Positions 1-5,056 of a DNA stretch of 5,056 bases are shown here, in pieces; position 1 is the first letter of the stretch; each line of letters opens with the position of its first letter. This DNA is from Lachnospiraceae bacterium UBA3826 (GTDB lineage: Bacteria > Bacillota > Clostridia > Lachnospirales > Lachnospiraceae), in NCBI GenBank assembly GCA_002393095.1, contig DGII01000078.1, forward strand, positions 18,478 through 23,533, written 5' to 3'. A program made the position numbers and the translations under genes. The notes beneath the pieces were generated by a model. The model worked only from the letters and a program-made list of their open reading frames with translations. It was not told the origin of the DNA and made no database searches.

Positions 1-22
1 GGTTCGAGCCCCTGAAGGCGCA
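1..22 (+). tRNA. tRNA, 3' fragment (isotype not determinable)
   Basis: The window opens inside the T arm. GG followed by the loop TTCGAGC (3-9) and the 3' T-stem strand CCCTG (10-14) implies a missing 5' strand of CAGGG. Bases 15-21 (AAGGCGC) then form the 3' acceptor strand and A22 is the discriminator base. The tRNA should therefore begin GCGCCTT. No CCA is encoded after the discriminator (TTA follows), so CCA would be added after transcription. The anticodon lies outside the window; a GCGCC start with discriminator A would suit an Arg or Leu tRNA, but this is only a guess. Only 22 bp separate it from the stop codon of the converging aldehyde dehydrogenase gene, and no clear terminator is visible there. 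Confidence 0.75.
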
Positions 23-44
23 TTAAAGTATCGATTTTGTGGAC

Positions 45-1367
45 TTAGAGCCATGGGGTCGGTGCTTTTTTCTTTACCCTTAATATGCTCTTGCAATGGG
101 TGAAGGTATCAAAACCCGCCTTGCCTCTATAGCTTCCCATTCCGCTGCTTCCGACTCCGCCGAAGGGGAGATTCTCATTGGTCATATGCAGCATACAGTC
201 ATTGACACATCCGCCTCCGAAGGAGAGGTCGTCTATAAGCTCATCTGCCGAAGGCTTATCCTCGGTGAATATGTAGCAGGCCAAAGGCTTAGGACGCCTC
301 TTAAGTATGGCGATCAGCTCATCCCTGTCGTCATAGCCTATAACCGGCAGTATCGGTCCGAATATCTCATTCCTCATTATATCGCTGTCAAAGCTTGCAT
401 CTGGGATTATGGCAGGCTCTATACGCATCTGGTTGTCATCACACCTTCCGCCTATCACTTCACCGGACCTTGATTTGTCTATCAGTGTCTTAAGCCGCAT
501 ATAATGATGCAGATTGATTATCCTTGGATAGTCATTATTGGTAAAGGGATCGCCTATGAATTCCCTTGCATATCGGGACAGAGAATCAACGAGCTGCTGC
601 CTTAAGCGGACCGGCACCAGTACATAGTCGGGAGCTACGCATGACTGCCCGGCATTGATTATCTTCGCCCTCATGATCTTACAGGCTGTCATGTCTATAT
701 CTACCGTCTCATCCACTATACAGGGATTCTTGCCGCCAAGCTCAAGTGTCACGGGCGTAAGGCTGTCTGCTGCCGCACGCATAACAGTCCTGCCTACTCT
801 CTCACTTCCCGTGAAGAATATATAATCATAATTCCTGCCCAGTATCTCATCATATGAGATTACTTCTTCGATGGCATAGACATAATTCCTGTCAAATGTA
901 CTGTTAATTATGTCAACCACCACTCCGGAGGTGTACGGGCTGTTCTTGGAGGTCTTAACCACCGCGCAATTTCCGGCAGCTATCGCCCCGATAAGCGGTG
1001 TCATTGTCAGATAGAAGGGGCTGTTCCAAGGTGCCATGATAAGTGCCACCCCGTAAGGCTCCTTATATATAATGCTCTTTGACGGGAAGAGGGACATGGG
1101 TGTCTTAACCTTCCGCGGCCTTGCCCATGTATCCAGATTCTTAAGCGCATATTTTATAGAATCCTTAACAATCCCTACTTCGGTTAATTCAGCCTCTCTC
1201 TCTGATTTGTTAAGATCCTGCTTAAGAGCCGTATATATAGCGGGCTCATTCTCAAGTATCGAATCAAGCAGCTTCTCCAAGCTGTTCTTACGAAACATGA
1301 TATCCCGCGTTGCTCTCGTATAGAAGAATTCTCTCTGTGAACGAACAATTGCATCTAAATCTATCAT
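45..1367 (-). CDS. Aldehyde dehydrogenase, class 3-like (NAD(P)-dependent)
   Basis: This is a soluble 440-residue enzyme of the aldehyde dehydrogenase superfamily, expected to oxidise an aldehyde to a carboxylic acid with NAD(P)+ in the cytoplasm. The length (about 440-460 is usual) and the C-terminal signature PFGGVGSSGMGSYRGKAGFD (401-420) fit the ALDH3/YwdH-like branch. Visible catalytic features are Asn115 in APWNSPFYL, Lys138 of the cofactor-binding strand, the FFTGS turn (184-188), the general base Glu209 in LELGGKNP, the nucleophile Cys243 in NAGQSC, and Glu334 in EIFGP. The usual KPSE cofactor motif reads KTSK (138-141), so the Glu that normally contacts the adenosine ribose is replaced by Lys. 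The ATG overlaps the TGA of the upstream membrane-protein gene (ATGA), and an AGGAG lies 4 nt upstream (1372-1376), indicating translational coupling. There is no C-terminal membrane tail. The substrate cannot be read from the sequence. Confidence 0.93.
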   Translation of the reverse strand: MIDLDAIVRSQREFFYTRATRDIMFRKNSLEKLLDSILENEPAIYTALKQDLNKSEREAELTEVGIVKDSIKYALKNLDTWARPRKVKTPMSLFPSKSIIYKEPYGVALIMAPWNSPFYLTMTPLIGAIAAGNCAVVKTSKNSPYTSGVVVDIINSTFDRNYVYAIEEVISYDEILGRNYDYIFFTGSERVGRTVMRAAADSLTPVTLELGGKNPCIVDETVDIDMTACKIMRAKIINAGQSCVAPDYVLVPVRLRQQLVDSLSRYAREFIGDPFTNNDYPRIINLHHYMRLKTLIDKSRSGEVIGGRCDDNQMRIEPAIIPDASFDSDIMRNEIFGPILPVIGYDDRDELIAILKRRPKPLACYIFTEDKPSADELIDDLSFGGGCVNDCMLHMTNENLPFGGVGSSGMGSYRGKAGFDTFTHCKSILRVKKKAPTPWL

Positions 1368-3316
1368 TGTGCTCCTATCCCTGTTGTATTGAACTCCATC
1401 TCCCTGATCTTAAGCCCGCCGTCTCCGCTTCTCCTTATGATGATCTTATATTCACCGTCCTGTGGGAAAACATACCGCACCTGTTCCCTGTCAGCCTTAA
1501 GTGTAAGTGTATCTGTAAGCGAACCGTCCATATATAATTCTACCACGGACTCTGTCTCCGTGTCCTTAGAATAATTAAGTATCCACGTACACGGCAAGGT
1601 GATATCAAGCTCAGGGCTTACTATAACCTCTCCCGCATCACCTGTACTGACCGGGTCGGAATCAAGATATCCGCAGCTATCTATGATACCATATGCATCA
1701 TATCCGGGTGATGTCGCAAGGTCAATGGCATCCATACCCTCTATCTCTCCCGCTATGCCGTCTATGGGATTGTGCTCGGATATATACAGATCGTAGTTAT
1801 ATATATCTGTCTTAAGTACATAATTATCCTTAATATAGTAGGGACAGTTCTCATATTCGTCCGAAGTGGCCATGATCACATTACGGTCCGTATATTCGCT
1901 CCTGTCCTTATCCGAGTGATAGAAGTCATGATTGACCACCTCTCCCGTATCCGGTATATAGGTCTCATAATGTCTCGTCTTGTCAGCGGCTCTGAGCCAT
2001 TCCATGCCATAACCGCTCTCGTATACCGCAAAAGCAGTACCGGCGTCATTCTCCTCCATGAATCCGATCACCGCACTATTCACGGCCTTAGAGTAATCCT
2101 CTCTGTGTAGATACTGTCTTGAGCCCCAGAGCACCTGATACAGATTAAGCAGCACAACCGCCATTATAAGCGATATATACAGCATAAGGCGCAGATCATC
2201 ATCCTTATCCATAAGCTCACTTAACCTTATGACAGCACATATCATAAGAGGGACGGCTCCCAGAATATGATATCTCTGCTGCGAGCCCGATACGAAGAGT
2301 ATGAAGTAGTTCCATAAGAAAACTGTGATAAGCATCTGTTCCGCAGGCTTCTTCCCTACAGAATGAAGTCCGGTGATAAGTATCACGGCGAAAATGAACA
2401 GCCTGAGTATGCTCATAACAGAGCCTAGGGACATGACCGGTGTACTCTTCTCCGGGAAGACCCTGAACATCTCCATAAGGTCAAGGAAGGTAGAGAAGGG
2501 ATTCTCCCTGATCTCATCCATGTATTTGATCATGGCAAGCTCGCTGTTAGGCGAGATATCCCTTACCTTGCATACTATTATCCCGCCTGCTGCCACAAGG
2601 ACCGCGCTAAGTGACATGATCGCATGATATACGATATCGCTTCTTAGCTTATCCCGTCCATTAATGATATATGCGGCTATCATATACGCTATTACTGGGA
2701 ATATCCCGCAGATGAATACATATATTCCGCTTGATACGGATGTCACAAAAAGGAGTCCCGCACAGATCACATACAGAATGATCGAAGCCGGCTTCCTCCT
2801 TCTGTCTGCCGGCATAAGCATAAGGGTAACGAACATAAGCGGTATCAACACCTTATGAGTATAATGCCCGGCACCGAAGAATAGCATATTGGTATAGGCG
2901 AGCATACCGAAATCATAGAATGTGAACACAAGAACTGCCGCAAGAAGCCTGTAACGCCTCTTAAGTCCCGTAAGCTCAAGCAGCGTACAGAGCACGAAGC
3001 ACCACAGGGCTATATTGATAAGATTGGCAATACCGTAGGATACCATGATATTGCCCGTAAGGATATACAACGGGATCGCAAAAAGCGCACTATGATCAAG
3101 CTCAGCAGTGGTGATATAGTTCCAGTTCGGAAGGAATAACTGTCTTCTGTCTCCCATCTCGACAGTATGCCTTAACACTCTGGCAAAGTCCACATCTATC
3201 ACATCCGTGAGCCTGAACAGATTGACATATATAAGAAATAACAGCTCTATGGCCAGTATAACGATCAATACAATATCAGACAGACCGAGTATCCTGTCCT
3301 TATGACCCTTTAACAT
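1364..3316 (-). CDS. Polytopic membrane protein, putative GT-C-type glycosyltransferase
   Basis: This 650-residue protein has a hydrophobic N-terminal part and a large soluble C-terminal part. Membrane segments appear at about 13-33, 78-115 (probably two), 123-143, 152-168, 177-219 (two), 230-250, 298-318, 327-343, 349-365 and 377-397. The first loop after TM1 carries acidic residues Asp41 and Asp43 (DVIDVDFAR), followed by an aromatic-rich stretch with Asp74. This layout (acidic DxD-like motif in the first outer loop, many helices, C-terminal globular domain) is typical of GT-C enzymes that use polyprenyl-phosphate sugars. The region after about 400 is polar and aromatic-rich and probably extracytoplasmic; its last 80 residues look like a beta-sandwich (alternating hydrophobic strands, PQDGEYKIIIRRSGDG). 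The start is supported by AAGGGG (3325-3330) with 8-nt spacing. It is the first gene of an operon with the aldehyde dehydrogenase. The coding call is firm; the glycosyltransferase assignment rests on architecture only, and an uncharacterised membrane protein is the alternative. Confidence 0.88.
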   Translation of the reverse strand: MLKGHKDRILGLSDIVLIVILAIELLFLIYVNLFRLTDVIDVDFARVLRHTVEMGDRRQLFLPNWNYITTAELDHSALFAIPLYILTGNIMVSYGIANLINIALWCFVLCTLLELTGLKRRYRLLAAVLVFTFYDFGMLAYTNMLFFGAGHYTHKVLIPLMFVTLMLMPADRRRKPASIILYVICAGLLFVTSVSSGIYVFICGIFPVIAYMIAAYIINGRDKLRSDIVYHAIMSLSAVLVAAGGIIVCKVRDISPNSELAMIKYMDEIRENPFSTFLDLMEMFRVFPEKSTPVMSLGSVMSILRLFIFAVILITGLHSVGKKPAEQMLITVFLWNYFILFVSGSQQRYHILGAVPLMICAVIRLSELMDKDDDLRLMLYISLIMAVVLLNLYQVLWGSRQYLHREDYSKAVNSAVIGFMEENDAGTAFAVYESGYGMEWLRAADKTRHYETYIPDTGEVVNHDFYHSDKDRSEYTDRNVIMATSDEYENCPYYIKDNYVLKTDIYNYDLYISEHNPIDGIAGEIEGMDAIDLATSPGYDAYGIIDSCGYLDSDPVSTGDAGEVIVSPELDITLPCTWILNYSKDTETESVVELYMDGSLTDTLTLKADREQVRYVFPQDGEYKIIIRRSGDGGLKIREMEFNTTGIGAQ

Positions 3317-3334
3317 ATCAATGACCCCTTGTTA

Positions 3335-3341
3335 CCCCCCC
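3335..3341 (-). repeat. Homopolymeric G7 tract in the operon leader
   Basis: Seven consecutive C on the + strand, that is seven G in the predicted leader RNA of the membrane-protein gene. The tract sits just upstream of the ribosome binding site (3325-3330) and downstream of the predicted transcription start near 3351. Its presence is certain; any regulatory or slippage role is inference. Confidence 0.6.
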
Positions 3342-3357
3342 TGTTTTACCAAAGAAT

Positions 3358-3386
3358 ATAATATCATATTTGTCATATAATGTGCA
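3358..3386 (-). promoter_or_regulatory. Candidate sigma-A promoter for the membrane protein/ALDH operon
   Basis: On the minus strand, TGCACA (3386-3381, four of six matches to TTGACA) is followed after exactly 17 bp by TATTAT (3363-3358, five of six matches to TATAAT). Transcription would start near 3351, leaving a leader of about 35 nt that holds a 7-G tract and the AAGGGG ribosome binding site. The region is very AT-rich, so chance matches are possible. Confidence 0.45.
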
Positions 3387-3390
3387 TTAA

Positions 3391-3419
3391 TTAAAAAAAG
3401 TATATACTTAGGGTATAAT
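3391..3419 (+). promoter_or_regulatory. Candidate sigma-A promoter for the radical SAM gene
   Basis: TTAAAA (3391-3396, four of six matches to TTGACA) is followed after 17 bp by a perfect TATAAT (3414-3419). The predicted start is near 3426, giving a leader of about 49 nt that contains the inverted repeat at 3431-3449. A second TATAAT at 3450-3455 overlaps the edge of that repeat but has only a poor -35 match (CGTGTT) at the right distance. Confidence 0.6.
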
Positions 3420-3427
3420 ATAACATC

Positions 3428-3452
3428 GTGTTACGGGATCGACCCGTAATAT
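3428..3452 (+). promoter_or_regulatory. Inverted repeat in the radical SAM leader (operator or RNA hairpin)
   Basis: TTACGGG (3431-3437) and CCCGTAA (3443-3449) form a perfect 7-bp palindrome around the 5-nt centre ATCGA. In RNA the stem can extend to 10 pairs with two G-U wobbles (3428-3430 with 3450-3452). It lies immediately downstream of the predicted start of the radical SAM transcript. No U-run follows, so it is not a classic terminator. It could be an operator for an unknown regulator or a stabilising 5' hairpin. Confidence 0.5.
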
Positions 3453-3474
3453 AATAAGATTTAACATAAGAATA

Positions 3475-4353
3475 ATGATAATGAAGCAAAGAACTCTTAA
3501 TACATACCTTAGGGAAAAATATCATAAGAAGTTATATAAGGTGTCGATAAATGCGGGATTCACCTGCCCTAACAGAGACGGTACTCTGGGTAAGAGAGGC
3601 TGTATCTTCTGTTCGGGCGCGGGATCGGGAGATTTCGCCGGAGATGCGGCTCTGTCCGTAACAGAACAGATAGACAGTGGCAGGGAAAGGATACAAGGTA
3701 AGCTTCCCAAGGGGGATTACGGGCTTATCGCATACTTTCAGGCATATACCAATACATACGCGCCTGTTGACAGGCTAAGAGAACTCTATATGGAGGCTGT
3801 CCTGCATCCTAAGGTCGATATCATATCCATAGCCACCAGACCGGATTGTCTCGGAGATGATGTTATGGGATTACTCTCTGAGATCAACGGAATAAAACCT
3901 GTATGGGTGGAGCTGGGGCTTCAGACCATACATGAGAGGACAGCCGAATATATAAGAAGAGGCTATCCGTTAAGTACCTTTGACGAAGCGGTGGAAAGGC
4001 TCAGCGCCCATAATATAGAGACTATTGTACATGTTATCCTTGGTCTTCCGGGGGAGACAAGAGAGGATATGCTTGATACTGTCAGATATGTGGGCAAGAG
4101 CGGTGTACAGGGAATTAAGCTTCAGTTGCTCCATGTATTAAAAGGGACGGACCTTGCCGATGATTATCATGCCGGAAAATTCTCCTGCCTTACTCTGGAT
4201 GAATATACAGACCTTATACGGGATGCACTTAGTATACTTCCTGAGGATATCGTGATACACAGGATGACGGGAGACGGGGATAAGAAGATACTTATAGCGC
4301 CTGAATGGAGTGGGGATAAGAAGAGGGTGTTGAACCGTCTGGCAACCCTTTAA
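3475..4353 (+). CDS. TIGR01212-family radical SAM protein (YtqA/YhcC-like)
   Basis: This 292-residue cytoplasmic enzyme binds a [4Fe-4S] cluster and S-adenosylmethionine. The cluster cysteines are Cys31, Cys43 and Cys46 (C-x11-C-x2-C), within the family hallmark TCPNRDGTLGKRGCIFC. Other family blocks are QAYTNTYAP (89-97), ATRPDCL (120-126), WVELGLQT (144-151), RRGYPLSTFDEAV (161-173), HVILGLPGE (186-194), KLQLLHVLKGTDLA (215-228) and HRMTGDG (262-268). The length is near that of E. coli YhcC and B. subtilis YtqA. The Bacillus member has been linked to an alternative route to the mnm5 group on wobble uridine of tRNA, acting before the methyltransferase YtqB; applying this here is inference, and no ytqB-like gene is adjacent. 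Two in-frame starts (3475 and 3481) lie 6 nt apart; the Shine-Dalgarno signal is weak (TAAGA at 3467-3471) and its spacing slightly favours 3481. The gene appears to have its own promoter and ends 30 bp before the CIRCE core. Confidence 0.93.
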   Translation: MIMKQRTLNTYLREKYHKKLYKVSINAGFTCPNRDGTLGKRGCIFCSGAGSGDFAGDAALSVTEQIDSGRERIQGKLPKGDYGLIAYFQAYTNTYAPVDRLRELYMEAVLHPKVDIISIATRPDCLGDDVMGLLSEINGIKPVWVELGLQTIHERTAEYIRRGYPLSTFDEAVERLSAHNIETIVHVILGLPGETREDMLDTVRYVGKSGVQGIKLQLLHVLKGTDLADDYHAGKFSCLTLDEYTDLIRDALSILPEDIVIHRMTGDGDKKILIAPEWSGDKKRVLNRLATL

Positions 4354-4380
4354 TTATTTGTTAATAAAGTTTATAAAAAG

Positions 4381-4413
4381 TTATTAGCACTCAACCTTGA
4401 CGAGTGCTAATAA
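4381..4413 (+). promoter_or_regulatory. CIRCE operator (HrcA binding site)
   Basis: TTAGCACTC (4384-4392), nine spacer bases, then GAGTGCTAA (4402-4410) matches the canonical CIRCE element at all 18 conserved positions. The symmetry extends to 12 bp per arm (4381-4392 and 4402-4413). HrcA represses chaperone genes through this site and releases it when proteins misfold and GroEL is occupied. It stands directly upstream of the Hsp20 gene, and its spacer and right arm overlap the best candidate -35 box. This is strong evidence for a class I heat-shock gene. Confidence 0.97.
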
Positions 4414-4425
4414 TGGTGTTATAAC
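4397..4425 (+). promoter_or_regulatory. Sigma-A promoter of the Hsp20 gene, overlapping CIRCE
   Basis: TTGACG (4397-4402, five of six matches) lies across the CIRCE spacer and its right arm. After a 17-bp spacer comes TATAAC (4420-4425, five of six), preceded by TGT, which gives an extended -10. The start would be near A4432, leaving a purine-rich leader of about 60 nt. Weaker alternatives upstream are TTTAAT (4349-4354) with TATAAA (4372-4377), and TTGTTA (4358-4363) with TTATTA (4381-4386), both with 17-bp spacing; these would put CIRCE at or just after the start site. Confidence 0.7.
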
Positions 4426-4476
4426 ATAGTCAGAAAGAGGAAGTAAGGATAACAAAGCATTAAGATTCATTCAGAT

Positions 4477-4483
4477 AAGGAGG
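4477..4483 (+). promoter_or_regulatory. Strong ribosome binding site fixing the Hsp20 start
   Basis: AAGGAGG is a near-perfect anti-16S match. It lies 8 nt before the ATG at 4492 but only 2 nt before the in-frame ATG at 4486. Normal spacing therefore selects 4492 as the real start. Confidence 0.85.
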
Positions 4484-4491
4484 TAATGATT

Positions 4492-4941
4492 ATGTTGACA
4501 CCTAGTATTTTTGGAGAGAATTTGTTGGATGATTGGTTTGATTTTCCGAGCTTTAAGGACTTCGAAAGACCGGAGAAAAAGTTATACGGAAGTCACGCAG
4601 ACAGACTTATGAAGACGGATGTCAAGGAGCATGAGGACCGGTTTGAGCTTGATGTTGAGCTTCCGGGCTTTTCAAAGGATGAGATAGGTCTTGAGCTCTC
4701 AGATGGCTATCTGATGATCAAAGCCGCCAAGTCTCATAATGAGGATAAGAGCGATAAGGAAGGCAAGATAATCAGACAGGAGCGTTTCGCAGGGGCTATG
4801 CAGCGTACCTTCTATGTAGGCGATGCAGTTACGGAAGAGGATATCAAGGCTTCCTTCAAGGACGGTATCTTGAATCTTACTATTCCTAAGAAGGAAAAAC
4901 CTGCGGTTCCTGAGAAAAAGACCATAATGATCGAAGGCTGA
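4492..4941 (+). CDS. hsp20: Small heat-shock protein, Hsp20/alpha-crystallin family
   Basis: This 149-residue ATP-independent chaperone holds unfolding proteins in the cytoplasm until the ATP-dependent chaperones refold them. A short aromatic N-terminal arm (FGENLLDDWFDFPSF, 7-21) precedes the alpha-crystallin domain at about 39-133, which contains ELPGFSKDEI (56-65), the loop region around 80-95, and the family motif A-x3-D-G-I-L (Ala120-Leu127). The C-terminal tail carries the oligomerising I-x-I motif Ile145-Met146-Ile147. The length is normal. The start at 4492 is chosen because AAGGAGG is 8 nt upstream; starting at 4486 would add only Met-Ile. A perfect CIRCE site lies upstream, so HrcA control is expected. 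The gene appears monocistronic, though no classic terminator separates it from the radical SAM gene. The downstream hairpin at 4993-5024 may end its transcript. Confidence 0.97.
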   Translation: MLTPSIFGENLLDDWFDFPSFKDFERPEKKLYGSHADRLMKTDVKEHEDRFELDVELPGFSKDEIGLELSDGYLMIKAAKSHNEDKSDKEGKIIRQERFAGAMQRTFYVGDAVTEEDIKASFKDGILNLTIPKKEKPAVPEKKTIMIEG

Positions 4942-4988
4942 TGATGAGTCTTGCAGAATCGCTTGCTTTTTACAGTCAAATGTAATAT

Positions 4989-4994
4989 TATAAT
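4989..4994 (+). promoter_or_regulatory. Possible -10 box for the tRNA-Pro gene
   Basis: A perfect TATAAT lies 38 bp before the first tRNA base, at a reasonable distance for a tRNA promoter. Its last two bases overlap the left arm of the downstream hairpin, so a transcript starting near 5001 would lack most of that arm. The -35 is poor: TTTTTA (4967-4972) gives a 16-bp spacer with three of six matches, and TTTACA (4969-4974) is a better hexamer but only 14 bp away. Confidence 0.35.
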
Positions 4995-5024
4995 CGGGTG
5001 ACAAATCTTAATTTGTCACCCGAT
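4993..5024 (+). terminator. Perfect 14-bp hairpin, probable transcription terminator
   Basis: ATCGGGTGACAAAT (4993-5006) pairs perfectly with ATTTGTCACCCGAT (5011-5024) around the 4-nt loop CTTA. It lies 51 bp after the Hsp20 stop codon and 8 bp before the tRNA-Pro gene. The following ATTAATTT is T-rich but not a continuous U-run, so termination may be partial. A tRNA leader processing signal is another reading. Confidence 0.6.
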
Positions 5025-5032
5025 ATTAATTT

Positions 5033-5056
5033 CGGGGTGTGGCTCAGCTTGGTAGA
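5033..5056 (+). tRNA. tRNA-Pro, 5' fragment
   Basis: The last 24 bases read as a tRNA 5' end: acceptor strand CGGGGTG (5033-5039), T8, G9, D-stem GCTC (5042-5045) and D loop AGCTTGGTA with the conserved GG. The C1 start, CGGGGTG acceptor and GGCTCAGCTTGGTAGA D arm are characteristic of bacterial tRNA-Pro, which commonly ends in CACCCCG. The anticodon lies beyond the window, so the isotype comes from similarity of the 5' half and the isoacceptor is unknown. Confidence 0.85.

Noticed and set aside
96..473. A 125-codon open frame on the + strand opposite the aldehyde dehydrogenase.
   Set aside because: It lies wholly antisense to a well-supported gene, shows no recognisable protein features and has no convincing ribosome binding site. 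Other + strand frames between 1072 and 2858 are rejected for the same reason.
300..2965. Nine CTTAAG hexamers (at 300, 489, 601, 1140, 1221, 1409, 1496, 1811, 2960) within the minus-strand operon, far above chance.
   Set aside because: Eight of the nine are the codon pair CTT-AAG for Leu-Lys in the two minus-strand genes, and the one at 601 is in another frame (Arg-Leu-Arg). Codon preference explains the cluster better than a dispersed signal.
3420..3474. A riboswitch or T-box leader before the radical SAM gene.
   Set aside because: The leader is only about 49 nt, too short for known T-box or riboswitch folds, and contains just one simple palindrome.
4381..4413. The CIRCE palindrome as a terminator for the radical SAM gene.
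   Set aside because: The stem is AT-rich at its ends, the loop is nine bases and no U-run follows. The exact CIRCE match and the Hsp20 gene downstream explain it fully.
4699..5004. A 101-codon open frame on the minus strand overlapping the 3' half of the Hsp20 gene.
   Set aside because: It is antisense to the alpha-crystallin domain, has no family features, and runs into the downstream hairpin region.
1..5056. tRNA genes at both ends, suggesting an island integrated at a tRNA.
   Set aside because: No second copy of the tRNA 3' end (1-22) is present, there is no integrase or mobile gene, and the genes between are housekeeping-like.

Overview
The window looks like ordinary chromosomal DNA from a low-to-mid GC Firmicute, most likely a clostridial relative of the Lachnospiraceae. 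The evidence is a perfect CIRCE (HrcA) operator, a Gram-positive-type Hsp20 beginning MLTPSIFGEN, strong AAGGAGG-type ribosome binding sites, frequent ATA and AGA/AGG codons, and a TIGR01212 (YtqA/YhcC) radical SAM protein. The family-level placement is an inference; the Firmicute assignment is firmer.

Layout: bases 1-22 are the 3' end of a tRNA on the + strand. Converging on it is a two-gene minus-strand operon, read from 3316 down to 45. Its first gene is a 650-residue polytopic membrane protein with GT-C glycosyltransferase-like architecture. Its stop overlaps the start of a class-3-like aldehyde dehydrogenase by four bases (ATGA). A 158-bp divergent intergenic region (3317-3474) carries candidate promoters in both directions, a 7-G tract in the minus-strand leader and an inverted repeat in the plus-strand leader. 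On the + strand follow the radical SAM gene (3475-4353), a CIRCE-controlled Hsp20 gene (4492-4941), a strong hairpin, and the first 24 bases of a tRNA-Pro gene that runs off the window.

The genes do not form one pathway. The operon pairs a membrane glycosyltransferase-like protein with a soluble aldehyde oxidoreductase, and the link between them is unknown. The radical SAM gene belongs to a family recently tied to wobble-uridine modification of tRNA. The Hsp20 gene is a heat-shock chaperone whose promoter -35 box lies inside the HrcA operator. I see no mobile element, CRISPR array, phage gene or defence system, and nothing that amounts to an undescribed biological system. The most useful second-look items are the CIRCE/promoter overlap, the hairpin that overlaps a possible tRNA-Pro promoter, the G-tract, and the unusual cofactor-site residue in the aldehyde dehydrogenase.
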